A DNA stretch of 61,631 nucleotides from Candidatus Dechloromonas phosphorivorans (GTDB taxonomy: Bacteria; Pseudomonadota; Gammaproteobacteria; Burkholderiales; Rhodocyclaceae), in NCBI GenBank assembly GCA_016709495.1, contig JADJMS010000028.1:1-61631 (forward strand). The letters are read 5' to 3'. Positions within the stretch are counted from its first letter, which is position 1; each line of letters begins with the position of its first letter. The position numbers were made by a program, and so were the translations under genes. The notes beneath the pieces are model-generated. The model ran no database searches and had not been told where the DNA came from. It saw only the letters and a list, made by a program, of their open reading frames with translations. Shown in pieces: positions 8,931 through 18,722 of this stretch.

Positions 8931-9443
8931 TTGATTCTTCACCTCATTCGCCATCCCAAACCCTGCATAGAACCGGGCATTTGTTACGGTCAACTCGATA
9001 TTTCGGCTGAAAATTCAGCCGCCATTGCAGGTCAATTAAAACGCCAGTTACCCGACAACCTGCCCCTGTGGAGCAGCCCTCTGCGGCGTTGCCGTGAACT
9101 GGCGGCATGCCTGCACATACAGCCGCTATTTGACGAGCGGCTGGCCGAGATGAATTTTGGTGACTGGGAAGGTCAAGCCTGGGACGACATCCCGCGTACA
9201 CAACTCGACGCCTGGGCTGCGGATGTGGCTGGCTATGCTCCACCCGGTGGCGAATCGCCACTCAGCCTGCAGCGCCGGGCGCTTGATTTTGTCGCTGACC
9301 TGAATGTGCCGGAGGCAGTAATCGTCACCCACGCCGGCGTCATTCGCACCCTGCTCGCCCATTGGCATGATTTACCGCCGGAACGCTGGACGGAACTGGT
9401 CTTCGCTTACGGTTCCTGCACGCGGGTCGACGTCCCCCGGTAA
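8931..9443 (+). CDS. cobC: Alpha-ribazole phosphatase, histidine phosphatase superfamily
   Basis: 170 aa. Begins LHLIRHPKP, the RHG-type catalytic histidine motif (usually LxRHG; here RHP), with later LAEMNFGDWEGQAWDDI, PPGGESPLSLQRR and VTHAGVIRTLL holding the second catalytic His. It removes phosphate from alpha-ribazole-5-phosphate for CobS. The start is TTG (8931); an ATG at 8912 is out of frame. The last member of the cob unit; the next gene starts 2 bp after its stop. Contains a repeat copy at 8984. Confidence 0.85.
   Translation: MILHLIRHPKPCIEPGICYGQLDISAENSAAIAGQLKRQLPDNLPLWSSPLRRCRELAACLHIQPLFDERLAEMNFGDWEGQAWDDIPRTQLDAWAADVAGYAPPGGESPLSLQRRALDFVADLNVPEAVIVTHAGVIRTLLAHWHDLPPERWTELVFAYGSCTRVDVPR
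8984..8994 (+). repeat. TTACGGTCRAC repeat copy 2 (in cobC)
   Basis: TTACGGTCAAC, then TCG, ATATTT (8998-9003) and AAAATT (9010-9015). Confidence 0.85.
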
Positions 9444-9444
9444 A

Positions 9445-10548
9445 ATGAGCGGCATGGAAACGTTCAATCCTTTGCGCGATGCCGTACCGCTTGGCGAAGT
9501 CAAGCGTGTTTTGGTCATCAAATTGCGCCATCACGGCGATGTGCTGGTCAGTTCACCGGTTTTTTCCGTGCTCAAGGCCCATGCGCCGCAGGTCGAAATC
9601 GACGCGCTGGTCTATGCCGACACAGCTGAAATGCTGACCCTGCACCCGGCGATTGCACAGGTCCATTGCATCGACCGCAAGTGGAAGCAACTCGGCACCA
9701 TCGGTCAGATCAAGGCTGAACTGGCGCTCTACAGCACGCTGAAATCACGCGCTTACGATCTGGTGATTCACCTGACGGAACACTGGCGTGGTGCCTGGTT
9801 GTGCCGGCTGCTCAAGCCGCGCTGGTCGGTCGGGCCGGTGGTCAAGGGGCGCAGCAAGCGCTGGAAGCAGAGTTTCACGCACCTGCAATCCCTGCACAAT
9901 CCACTGCGCCACATGGCGGAAACCAATCTCGATGCCCTGCGCCGCATCGGCATACAACCGGGGCCGGATGAACGACGCCTGACGCTGGTGCCGGGGCCGG
10001 CAGCCGATGCGTCAGTGGCTCGTCACTTGGTCGGATTTGGCTTGTCGGGTGGCGAGTTCATCCACATTCACCCGGCCTCGCGCTGGTTTTTCAAATGCTG
10101 GCCGGTCGAGCGTATGGCGGCGCTGGTTGACCGCCTGCAGGCAGAAGGCCATGCCGTAGTGCTCACCGCCGCACCGAGCAAGGATGAAAAAGCCATGCTC
10201 GAGGCCATTCAGACTCGCCTGAAAACCCCGGCCTTCAGCCTTTCCGGCCAGTTGTCGCTAAAGGAACTGGCCGCACTGACGCAAGCCGCCAAACTGTTTA
10301 TCGGCGTCGATTCGGCACCAATGCATATTGCTGCAGCGGTTGGCACACCGACTGTCGCGCTCTTCGGGCCTTCCGGTGACAAACAGTGGGGGCCGTGGGG
10401 CGTGCCTTTCCGCGTGATTGCCAGCACGCAACATCCCTGCCGCCCATGCGGCGTCGATGGCTGCGGCGGCGGCAAGGTCAGCGATTGCCTGACGTCGCTG
10501 ACGGTTGAAGAAGTCCTGGCCGCCGCGCACGAACTGCTGGCACCGTGA
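9445..10548 (+). CDS. GT9 glycosyltransferase, heptosyltransferase-like
   Basis: About 367 aa from ATG 9445 (or 9454). The N-terminus KRVLVIKLRHHGDVLVSSPVFSVLK is the GT9 signature. The C-terminal half has FIHIHPASRWFFKCWP and LFIGVDSAPMHIAAAVGTPTVALFGPSG, the ADP-heptose-binding region. A Cys-rich tail (CRPCGVDGCGG) is typical of this subgroup. It probably adds heptose or a related sugar to the LPS inner core at the cytoplasmic face. It overlaps the next gene (GTGA). First gene of the surface-glycan block. Confidence 0.85.
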   Translation: MSGMETFNPLRDAVPLGEVKRVLVIKLRHHGDVLVSSPVFSVLKAHAPQVEIDALVYADTAEMLTLHPAIAQVHCIDRKWKQLGTIGQIKAELALYSTLKSRAYDLVIHLTEHWRGAWLCRLLKPRWSVGPVVKGRSKRWKQSFTHLQSLHNPLRHMAETNLDALRRIGIQPGPDERRLTLVPGPAADASVARHLVGFGLSGGEFIHIHPASRWFFKCWPVERMAALVDRLQAEGHAVVLTAAPSKDEKAMLEAIQTRLKTPAFSLSGQLSLKELAALTQAAKLFIGVDSAPMHIAAAVGTPTVALFGPSGDKQWGPWGVPFRVIASTQHPCRPCGVDGCGGGKVSDCLTSLTVEEVLAAAHELLAP

Positions 10549-11704
10549 AAATTGCCATCGTTCGCCAACGCTACAACCCGTTCGGCGGCGCCGAGCGTTT
10601 TGTCGAGCGGGCACTTGGCGCACTGGCAAATGAAGGCGCCGAAGTTACGCTGATTACGCGCAACTGGGATGGCGCGCCACGCCAGGGTTTCAAACAAATC
10701 ACCTGCGACCCAGCGTATTCGCGATTATTCGGTGGCCGGGCAGCGCGTGACCGGAGTTTTGCGACGGCAGCACAGAGCGAAATGGTCAAGGGCGGTTTTG
10801 ACATCACCCAATCGCATGAGCGCATTCCCGGTTGCATGATTTTTCGTGCCGGCGATGGCGTGCATGCCGCCTGGCTGGCTCATCGAGCGCGCGTGCTGAG
10901 TGCGCCGCAAAAGCTGGCCCAGCACTGTTCGCCCTATCACCGTTATGTGCTGGCGGCGGAACGCGAGATGTTTGCCCACCCGGCGCTGCAGGCGGTGATC
11001 TGCAATTCGCAGATGGTGGCTGAAGAAATTTCACGCTTTACGGCGTTGACCGTAACAAGTTGCCGGTAATCTACAACGGAGTCGATACGACAGTGTTTCA
11101 CCCGGCACTGGCCGATGAGTTCCGTTTGAAAACACGTGCCGAGGCCGGCATTCCGGCAGAGGCACCGGTTTTGCTCTTCGTCGGCAGCGGTTTCGAACGC
11201 AAGGGCGTGCCACAGTTGCTACGGGCTGCAGCACAGATGCAAAACCGCGCGGCACACATCGTTATCGTCGGCGCCGACCGCAAGCTGAAAGCCATGCAGA
11301 CGCTGGCAAACAAACTGGGCTTGAGCCAACGCGTCCACTTCACCGGCCCGCTCAATGATGTTCGCCCCTGGTACAGTGCGGCCGATGGTTTTGTCCTGCC
11401 CACCCTTTACGATCCCTGCCCGAACGCGGCACTGGAAGCACTCGCCTGCGGGCTGCCGATGGTGACATCGACCACCTGCGGCGCGCAGGAATGGATACAA
11501 ACTGGTGTCAATGGCTGGGTGGTTGATGCCATCAATCAACCTGAACTGGCCCGGCGCCTTGATGATCTTGCTGCACTGGCCGGCAACGAGAGCGCGCGCA
11601 GTGCTGCTCGCAGCAGCGTTGAGGCGCTCACCCTGCCAGCAATGGCCGAACGCCTGCTGGCACTCTACCGTTCGCTCGGTCAGGCAACTGACGCACAGGT
11701 ATAA
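10545..11704 (+). CDS. GT4 glycosyltransferase, WaaG-like (one frameshift)
   Basis: Starts with GTG: MKIAIVRQRYNPFGGAERFVERAL, the WaaG/RfaG-type N-terminus. The second half has VIYNGVDTTVFHP, LLFVGSGFERKGVPQLL and the donor-binding PTLYDPCPNAALEALACGLPMVTS. The frame breaks near 11038, where CGCTTTACGG fits as CGCTTTTACGG, giving RFYGVDRNKLPVIYNG. The likely role is transfer of glucose or another hexose to the LPS heptose core. The repeat copy at 11045 encodes VDRN here. Confidence 0.85.
11045..11055 (-). repeat. TTACGGTCRAC repeat copy 3 (in GT4)
   Basis: Reverse orientation; its downstream side lies to the left with TAAA (11037-11040) and AAATTT (11026-11031). Confidence 0.85.
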
Positions 11705-11736
11705 TCCCGGCTTCCATTTTCGTTTCAAGGATTTGC

Positions 11737-13494
11737 ATGTCGAATGACATGACCAGCCGCGAGTTGTATCTCCGACTGCTAAGCTATGTCCGCCCCTACT
11801 GGAAAGCCTTTGTCGCGGCGCTTGTCTGCCTGGGCCTTGCCTCGCTGGCCGAGCCGGTATTCCCGGCAATGATGAAATACCTGCTTGATGATGGCTTCTC
11901 CAAAGCCAGTGGCACTTGGGATTGGGTGCTCTACCCACTGGCCATCATGGGCATTTTTCTGGCCCGGGCGATATTCGGTTTCATTGGCGATTACGCCATG
12001 AGCTGGGTATCGAACAACGTCATTGCCGAACTGCGTCAGAAAATGTTCGAGCGCATGATCCGCCTGCCGAGCAGCTATTACAGTGACAACCTCTCTGGCC
12101 GCCTGATGTCGCGCATTGCCTACGACGTCAGCGGTGTTGCGGGTGCAGCCACTTCAGCCCTCACTTCACTGGTCAAGGACTCCCTGTCTATCATCGGCCT
12201 CATGGGCTGGCTGGTTTACCTGAACTGGCGGCTGACGCTGATTACGCTTTCTGTCGTTCCTTTCATTGCATTCGTCGTGCGCACCTTCAGCAAGCGTTTG
12301 CGCAGCGTCGCCCGCGGCCAGCAGGAATCAATGGGCAAGATCACCCAGGTCCTGCAGGAAAGCATTGAAGGCAACAAGGTCGTCAAGATTTTCGGTGGGC
12401 AAAAATACGAGGAAGAGCGCTTCGGCAAATCGGTCCGCGAACAACGCCGCCTGACCATGCGCGCCACGATGGCCTCTGCCGCCCAGACCCCGCTGGTCCA
12501 GTTCTTTTCGGCAGCCGCCGTAGCGATCATCATGGCGGTGGCGCTCAAGCAGGCGTCGAATGACCAGACTACTGTCGGCAGCTTCGTTTCATTCGTGACC
12601 GCCATGTTGATGGTGATGGCCCCGCTCAAACGCCTGACCGACATCAACGCGCCTATCCAGCGCGGCCTGGCCGCCGCCGAAAGCGTTTTTTCCCTGATTG
12701 ATGCCGAAACCGAGGCCGACACCGGCACAGAAAATCTGGGTCGCGCCCAGGGTCTGGTCGAGTTCGACAAGGTCAGCTTCACTTATCCCGGCGCTGATCG
12801 TCCGGCGCTCAACAGCGTTTCGCTGACCGTACGCCCGGGTGAATGCGTCGCACTGGTTGGCCCCTCCGGCAGCGGAAAAACCACCGCCGCCAACCTGTTG
12901 CCGCGCTTTTATCAGATCGATGGCGGTGAAATCCGCGTCGATGGCCATGCCCTGCAAAATATCCAGCTCGCCAGCCTGCGCGACAACATTGCACTGGTCA
13001 GTCAGGACGTTGTGCTGTTCAACGACACCCTGGGTGCCAACATTGCCTACGGCAGCAAGCGCACGGCGACCAAGGATGAGATCCGTGCCGCCGCCAAGGC
13101 AGCCCACGCGCTGGAATTCATCGATGCCTTGCCGCAGGGCCTTGATACGATGATCGGCGAAAACGGCGTCAAGCTTTCCGGTGGTCAGCGCCAGCGTCTG
13201 GCCATCGCCCGCGCCCTGTTGAAGAATGCGCCTATCCTGATTCTTGACGAAGCCACTTCGGCGCTCGATACGGAATCCGAACGCCACGTTCAGGCTGCAC
13301 TCGATGAACTGATGCGCGGCCGCACGACGCTGGTTATCGCCCATCGCCTGTCCACCATCGAACGTGCCGACCGCATCGTGACGCTGGCGCATGGCGAGAA
13401 ACAGGAAGAAGGCTCACACGCCGAACTCCTCGGACAGGATGGGCTTTATGCGCGTCTCTACCGGATGCAAAAAGCCGAAGAAGGAATCAATTAA
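11737..13494 (+). CDS. msbA: Lipid A / LPS-core export ABC transporter MsbA
   Basis: 585 aa half-transporter with six-TM exporter domain (residues 1-310) followed by one nucleotide-binding domain: Walker A GPSGSGKTTAAN, Q-loop VSQDVVLFNDT, signature LSGGQRQRLAIARAL, Walker B ILILDEATSAL and H-loop IAHRLSTIE. It flips the lipid A-core across the inner membrane. It lies inside the core-glycosyltransferase block and overlaps the next GT start by one base (TAATG). Confidence 0.9.
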   Translation: MSNDMTSRELYLRLLSYVRPYWKAFVAALVCLGLASLAEPVFPAMMKYLLDDGFSKASGTWDWVLYPLAIMGIFLARAIFGFIGDYAMSWVSNNVIAELRQKMFERMIRLPSSYYSDNLSGRLMSRIAYDVSGVAGAATSALTSLVKDSLSIIGLMGWLVYLNWRLTLITLSVVPFIAFVVRTFSKRLRSVARGQQESMGKITQVLQESIEGNKVVKIFGGQKYEEERFGKSVREQRRLTMRATMASAAQTPLVQFFSAAAVAIIMAVALKQASNDQTTVGSFVSFVTAMLMVMAPLKRLTDINAPIQRGLAAAESVFSLIDAETEADTGTENLGRAQGLVEFDKVSFTYPGADRPALNSVSLTVRPGECVALVGPSGSGKTTAANLLPRFYQIDGGEIRVDGHALQNIQLASLRDNIALVSQDVVLFNDTLGANIAYGSKRTATKDEIRAAAKAAHALEFIDALPQGLDTMIGENGVKLSGGQRQRLAIARALLKNAPILILDEATSALDTESERHVQAALDELMRGRTTLVIAHRLSTIERADRIVTLAHGEKQEEGSHAELLGQDGLYARLYRMQKAEEGIN

Positions 13495-14579
13495 TGCGCA
13501 TTTTGCATACCGAATCATCGACCGGCTGGGGCGGGCAGGAAAACCGCACGATGAACGAGCTGATCTCGATGCGCGAGCGCGGCCACGAAATGGCCGTCCT
13601 CAGCCGCCCCGGCGCACGCATCCTGGAACGTGCAAAAGAAGCCGGATTTCAGACTTTTGCAGTCAACATGCGCAGCGCAGTGGATTTCCCGGCAATTTTC
13701 AAGCTGCGTCGCGTGATGAACACATTTCACCCCGATGTCGTCAATACGCACAGCGGCCGCGATACCCAACTGGCCGGCATGGCCGCACGCAGCCTGATCG
13801 GGCGGCCACTAATCGTCCGCACGCGCCATCTGGCGCTGCCGATCACCTCCAAATTCAGTTACAGCATTCTCCCCGACCATGTCGTGACGGTCAGCAAATA
13901 CGTTGAAAGCTATCTGGTTAAAGCCGGTGTGCCGAGCAATCAGGTCAGCACGGTCTCAACCGGGGTCGATTTCTCGCGTTATGACCGCGCGACGGTTCAG
14001 GGCAATCTGCGCGAAGAACTGGGCTTGACGGCAGACAGCCTGCTGATCGGCACCGTCGCCATTCTGCGCGCCAAAAAAGGCCACAACGAGATTCTCGATG
14101 CCGCCCCCGAGGTGCTCAAACGCTTCCCCAATGCCCACTTCGTCTTTGCCGGCGACGGCCCGCAAACCGAGAACCTGAAAGCTCGCATCGCCGCTGACGG
14201 CCTGACTGGTCGCGTACACATGCTCGGCTTGCGCCGTGACGTGACCAACGTACTGGCTTCGCTCGATGTGTTTGTCCTGCCCACGCATCAGGAAGCATTG
14301 GGCACCGCCTTCATTGAAGCGGCAGCGATGGGCGTGCCGGCGGTGGCCAGCAACGTCGACGGCGTGCCGGAAGTTGTTCTCGACGGTCAGACCGGTTTGC
14401 TGGTTCCGGCGCAAGATGGCAAGGCGCTGATCGAACCGATTTGCCGCTTGCTGGGTGACCCGATTTTTCGCCAGAGCATGGGCGCCAACGCCACCGAATT
14501 TGTCCGCCGCAAGTTCTCCCGCGAAGTCATGGCGCATGGCATGGAACGGCTCTACCAGCGGTTGCTGGAGGCAAGATGA
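13494..14579 (+). CDS. GT4 family glycosyltransferase
   Basis: 361 aa, MRILHTESSTGWGGQENRTM at the N-terminus, VNTHSGRDTQLAG, GTVAILRAKKGHNEILDA and the donor-site stretch LPTHQEALGTAFIEAAAMGVP. Soluble GT-B fold, retaining type by family. Acceptor and sugar cannot be read from sequence; the context suggests LPS core or a linked surface glycan. Overlaps the deacetylase start by 4 bp (ATGA). Confidence 0.85.
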   Translation: MRILHTESSTGWGGQENRTMNELISMRERGHEMAVLSRPGARILERAKEAGFQTFAVNMRSAVDFPAIFKLRRVMNTFHPDVVNTHSGRDTQLAGMAARSLIGRPLIVRTRHLALPITSKFSYSILPDHVVTVSKYVESYLVKAGVPSNQVSTVSTGVDFSRYDRATVQGNLREELGLTADSLLIGTVAILRAKKGHNEILDAAPEVLKRFPNAHFVFAGDGPQTENLKARIAADGLTGRVHMLGLRRDVTNVLASLDVFVLPTHQEALGTAFIEAAAMGVPAVASNVDGVPEVVLDGQTGLLVPAQDGKALIEPICRLLGDPIFRQSMGANATEFVRRKFSREVMAHGMERLYQRLLEAR

Positions 14580-15403
14580 AGCTTGGGCAGCCGCTGCCCG
14601 TGCTGATGTACCACCACATCAGCCCCAAACCGGGGCTGGTGACTTGTTCCCCGGAAAACTTCCGGGCGCAGATGGAATGGCTGAAAAAAAATGGCTGGAA
14701 AACGCTGTCGACCGCAACATTTGCCGCCGCACTGGCCAGTGGCCAAATTCCGAAGAAAAGCGTCCTGATTACCTTCGATGACGGCTATCTCGACAACTGG
14801 ATTTACGCCCACCCGGTGCTGCAGGAATTTGGCCTGCAGGCCACGATTTTCCTGATCACCGGCTGGATAGGCGATGGGGAAAAACGACCGCATGCCGGAC
14901 AGTCAAACGTTCCCGACGTACCCAACCACAAGCAGGCAATGTCGGCTGCAGCAGTGGGCCAGTTCGACGCCACCTTCATGTGCTGGTCCGAAATCGAAGC
15001 CATGCGCACTGCCGGCACCGCTGAATTCCATTCGCACACCCATAGCCACACGCGCTGGGATCACCAGATAGCCGATCAGTCTAAGCGTGATGCGGCACTG
15101 GCTGACGATCTGGCCAAATCGCGGGCAACGCTGAGCCACCGCCTCGGCCAGGCCAGCCCGCATCTTTGCTGGCCGCAAGGCTATTTCGACAGCCACTACC
15201 AGCAAGTCGCCAAAGCCGCCGGCTTCACCCACCTATACACCACCGAGCCTGGCGTCGTGCGCCGTGACCTTGATCTGACCCGCATCCCGCGCCTCGTCGT
15301 CAAAGACAAGCCGGCGGCGTGGTTTGGCCAACGCATGGCACTTTATGGCCAGCCGCTGCTATCTGCGCTCTATCTCGGCCTGAAGTCGGGCAAGGCGCAC
15401 TGA
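14576..15403 (+). CDS. Polysaccharide deacetylase family protein (NodB domain)
   Basis: 275 aa. It has VLMYHHISPKPG near the start, the metal-binding Asp motif LITFDDGYLDNW (about residue 65), and the His motif FHSHTHSHTRWD (about residue 150). These are the NodB/CE4 catalytic residues. There is no signal peptide, so it is probably cytoplasmic or membrane-associated, possibly deacetylating or otherwise modifying a lipid-linked sugar of the core. Translationally coupled to the preceding GT4; next gene starts 1 bp after its stop. Confidence 0.83.
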   Translation: MKLGQPLPVLMYHHISPKPGLVTCSPENFRAQMEWLKKNGWKTLSTATFAAALASGQIPKKSVLITFDDGYLDNWIYAHPVLQEFGLQATIFLITGWIGDGEKRPHAGQSNVPDVPNHKQAMSAAAVGQFDATFMCWSEIEAMRTAGTAEFHSHTHSHTRWDHQIADQSKRDAALADDLAKSRATLSHRLGQASPHLCWPQGYFDSHYQQVAKAAGFTHLYTTEPGVVRRDLDLTRIPRLVVKDKPAAWFGQRMALYGQPLLSALYLGLKSGKAH

Positions 15404-15404
15404 G

Positions 15405-16559
15405 ATGCGCCTGCGCCTGCGCGAACCTCTGCTTTACCGCTGGCTACGCATCAAGCGGGCGCTCGACAAGCGGCCCCGCCCGAGCAGCGAACTTGGCACA
15501 GCGGCGATTCGTCGCATCCTTGCTATTTCCTGCACGGCACTGGGTGATACGCTGATGACCACGCCGGCCTTGCACAGCCTGCGCGCCACCTATCCACAGG
15601 CGCATATCACCCTGCTGGTCCATCCTTCGTTGCAAGCTCTTTTTACCGGCTTGCCCGAAGTCGACGAACTGATTCCCTATGACGGCAAATGGCGCGGTTT
15701 TCGCCGTACCGCCAGCTTGCTCAAGCGCCAGGGCTACGATCTGGCTGCCATCTTCCACGGCAACGAACCGCAGGCAACACCGCTGGCCTATCTTTCCGGT
15801 GCGCGTCATATTTTCAAACTGCCCAACAACAACCGCTGGAATTTTCTGCTCAGCAACCGCCAGCCGCTATTGAGCTGGGACGATTTCACTCACGGGATCG
15901 AGCAGCGGCTGGCCGTGGCCAAGCTGGCCGGCGCTAGCGGCGATGTTTCACGGCGCATGGCAGTTCCCTTACATGCTGCCGGTCAAGAGGCGCTGGATAA
16001 ATCCCTAGCCGAACTCGGCTGGCAAACTGCCAATATCGTTGCCTTCCAGCCCGGCGCTTCGACCATGAGCCGACGCTGGCCGCGCTCGCGTTTCATCGCT
16101 GCCGCCCAACAACTAGCTGCGCTGCACCCGGATTTACGCTTTGTCGTTACCGGCTCACCCGCCGAAGCGCTGCTGTGCCAAGAAGTAGCCGCCGGTATCG
16201 AAGCAGCTGCACCCTTGGCTGGTGGCACACGAGCCTGGGCCTCGGCCGGCAAACTGCCGCTGATTGCCCTGCCCGCCCTGCTCCAGCGCGCCAGCCTGCT
16301 GGTCACTGGCGATACTGGGCCGATGCATCTGGCCGTCACCGTCAACACACCGGTTGTTGCCCTGTTTGCGGTTTCCGACCCGGCACGCTCGGGGCCGGCT
16401 TATGATCTTGATAAACATTTGATCATCCGCAAATGGCGGACCTGCGACCCCTGCTTTTCAAAAAACTGCCCTTATCCCGAACCGATCTGCATGGACAACA
16501 TCAGCACTAACGAAGTAACTGTTGCGGTCGACACCATTTTGCGCCGGAAAATTTCATGA
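15405..16559 (+). CDS. GT9 glycosyltransferase, heptosyltransferase-like
   Basis: 384 aa. ILAISCTALGDTLMTTPALHSLRATYP (GT9 N-terminus), FQPGASTMSRRWPRSRF and LLVTGDTGPMHLAVTVNTPVVALFAVSDPARSGP (donor site). A Cys-containing tail (CDPCFSKNCPYPEPICM) is conserved in this subgroup. A near-copy of the window's repeat, with one core mismatch but both AT tracts, spans its end (16522-16555). Overlaps the next gene by 4 bp. Confidence 0.85.
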   Translation: MRLRLREPLLYRWLRIKRALDKRPRPSSELGTAAIRRILAISCTALGDTLMTTPALHSLRATYPQAHITLLVHPSLQALFTGLPEVDELIPYDGKWRGFRRTASLLKRQGYDLAAIFHGNEPQATPLAYLSGARHIFKLPNNNRWNFLLSNRQPLLSWDDFTHGIEQRLAVAKLAGASGDVSRRMAVPLHAAGQEALDKSLAELGWQTANIVAFQPGASTMSRRWPRSRFIAAAQQLAALHPDLRFVVTGSPAEALLCQEVAAGIEAAAPLAGGTRAWASAGKLPLIALPALLQRASLLVTGDTGPMHLAVTVNTPVVALFAVSDPARSGPAYDLDKHLIIRKWRTCDPCFSKNCPYPEPICMDNISTNEVTVAVDTILRRKIS

Positions 16560-17565
16560 GCCAGCCTAAACGTATTCTGCTGCTCGATACCGGCAACGAA
16601 TGGGGCGGCGGCACCAACAGCATGTTCGAGTTGCTCAAACGCCTCGATCGTAACCGTTTTGCCGTGACCTGCTGCTTTTACAAGGATTACCGCAAGGGCA
16701 AGGAAGGCCGCCTGCTTTCGGAAGAATTGGCCGACATCGGCATTCCCCTGATCGTCCTTCCCTCCATCAAACAACCGCTGTGGGCCAAGCTGGCCAAGGA
16801 AATTGGGCGCGGCCTGTTTTCCTGGTCGCCACGCCTCAAGAAACAGATCGTACTGGGCGTTGAAGTCCAATGGCGGATCAAGCCACGCGTCGTCACCTTG
16901 CGCCATTTGCTCGGGGAAAATGAATACGATCTGCTCTACATGAACAACCAGCCGGCCTCGAATCTCGAAGGTTATCTGGCTGGCGAAATGGCGGGCGTGC
17001 CGGTCGTCCAGCATTGCCGCATCGAACCGACACTGCATGCCTCACTGTTGGCCAGTTGACGACGCGCAAGGGCGTCCACCATCTGCTGCAGGCCGTCGCC
17101 ACGCTCAAGGGCGAAGGCTTGGCGCTCAGTTGCCTGATTCTTGGTGAAGGCCCGCAACGCAACGAACTGGAAAGCACAGCCAAACGATTGGGCATTACCG
17201 GTCAGGTAAGTTTCCTCGGCTTCCAGGCGCAGCCGCTGGCCTGGGTGCAGGCAATGGATGTTTGCGTCCTCTGCTCAAGCAAGGAAGGCCTGCCGCGCGT
17301 CGTGCTCGAAGCCATGCTGGCAAGCAAACCCGTCATTGGCTCCGACGTCACCGGCACCCGCGAACTGATTGTGCATGAAGAAACCGGGCTGCTTTACGGT
17401 TATGGCGATGTGCCGGCGCTGACCGCCGCCCTGCGCCGCCTGCTCGGCGACGCCCTGCTACGCCGGGCGATGGGCGAAGCGGGAAGACGACGAGTTGTCG
17501 AAGGGTTTTCAATCGATACTTACGTTGCCGGCGTGGCCCGGGTTCTGGAAGAAGCTCTGGCATGA
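16556..17565 (+). CDS. GT4 glycosyltransferase with apparent internal deletion and frame change
   Basis: The N-terminal part (16556-17059) reads ILLLDTGNEWGGGTNSMFELL and ends in VVQHCRIEPTLHA. The C-terminal part continues in another frame from about 17040 with LTVGQLTTRKGVHHLLQAV, CVLCSSKEGLPRVVLEAMLASKPVIGSD. Between them an intact GT4 should have a linker and the IYNGID-type strand, some tens of residues, which are absent. This is therefore more than a one-base error: either a true internal deletion or an assembly collapse. If real, the enzyme is inactive. Confidence 0.75.
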
Positions 17566-17588
17566 TGCACACCGTTAAGGATTAAGAC

Positions 17589-18722
17589 TTGCTATACGTT
17601 CTCGTCGCGCTGCTGCTCCTACCCTTCGTTCGCCGCCGGACGAGCGGCATGGTGCGCAGCATAATTCTTGTGCAGACCGGCAAGATCGGCGATTTCGTCT
17701 GCACCACCCCGCTCTTTCGCGCCGTACGCAGCGCCTTTCCCGAAGCCCGCATCGTCCTCGCCGTGCACCCGGTCAATGTCACGCTGGCCCGCCAATTGCC
17801 CTTCTTTGACGAGATCATCGCCATCCCCTCAGGCAGCCTTTCCGGCTGGCAGAACAAATGGCAATGGATTCGCCAGTTCCGATCACGCCAGTTTGGTCTC
17901 GCCATCTGCTGCAGCGGCGGACTAGCCTGGCCTTTCATACTGGCGATGAGTGGAATTCCCCGCCGCCTCGGCGTGACACCCAACTTCATGGGCCGCAGCA
18001 CTCGGTTTGCCCAGCGTTTGTGGACCGATAGCGCACGCCACGACGGCGAACAGCTGATCGGTAGCACCTACGCCCGGCTGCTTGGCTGCCTTGAGATCAA
18101 TCCTGTAACGCCAGCCAAAATTATCGCCGGATCACCCGACGCTGCCGCACATGTTTCCATCTTTCTTGCTGCAGCCGGACACTCAACAAGCCACCGTTTG
18201 GCCGGTATCGCCATCAGCGCCGCCAACAAACTCAAGGAACTTGGCCAGCCACTGCTGGCTGGCGTTTGTCACCAGATTCTTGCTGCAGACCCGGAAATTT
18301 CCATTATTTTGCTTGGCGGCCCCGGCGACCAAGCCCTCGCCAAAGCACTGAAAGAAGACCTCGCCTCGCCCCGGGTAATCGATAGTTGCGGACAATTTGC
18401 CCTCGAAGAAGTCCCGGCTCTGCTGCAACGCCTGGACGTCTTTATTGGTGTCGACTCCGGTCTGACCTACATGGCTGATGCCCTCAACATTCCGCTGGTT
18501 TCCCTCGCCGGCCCCTGCAACATGAAGGAAACCCGCCCAGTCAATGCCCACGCGGTCATCCTGCAGGAACAACTCCCCTGCGTGCCTTGCGCCCATATCT
18601 TCAAGGCGCCGTATTCCTGCCATATCGGTACCCGCGCATGCATTGTCAACGTTCAGGCCGGAACCATCGCCGATGCGGCACTCGCGCTACTGTCCGAACA
18701 CAAAGGGGTGTTGAGGCCATGA
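17589..18722 (+). CDS. GT9 glycosyltransferase, heptosyltransferase-like
   Basis: 377 aa from TTG 17589 with a hydrophobic N-terminal stretch (LYVLVALLLLPFV), unusual for the family and perhaps a membrane anchor; an internal GTG/ATG start would remove it. GT9 motifs: ILVQTGKIGDFVCTTPLFRAV, IILLGGPGDQALAKAL and VFIGVDSGLTYMADALNIPLVSLAGP. A Cys tail (CVPCAHIFKAPYSCHIGTRAC) is present. Ends overlapping the GT25 start (ATGA). Confidence 0.83.
   Translation: MLYVLVALLLLPFVRRRTSGMVRSIILVQTGKIGDFVCTTPLFRAVRSAFPEARIVLAVHPVNVTLARQLPFFDEIIAIPSGSLSGWQNKWQWIRQFRSRQFGLAICCSGGLAWPFILAMSGIPRRLGVTPNFMGRSTRFAQRLWTDSARHDGEQLIGSTYARLLGCLEINPVTPAKIIAGSPDAAAHVSIFLAAAGHSTSHRLAGIAISAANKLKELGQPLLAGVCHQILAADPEISIILLGGPGDQALAKALKEDLASPRVIDSCGQFALEEVPALLQRLDVFIGVDSGLTYMADALNIPLVSLAGPCNMKETRPVNAHAVILQEQLPCVPCAHIFKAPYSCHIGTRACIVNVQAGTIADAALALLSEHKGVLRP

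Noticed and set aside
11030..11060. Programmed frameshifting in genes bearing the repeat
   Set aside because: Breaks near repeat copies at 11045, 53119 and 53928 were tempting, but each is repaired by adding a single base to a homopolymer, and breaks also occur in genes without nearby copies.
12589..13392. 267-aa open frame opposite msbA
   Set aside because: Antisense shadow; low-complexity, no motifs.
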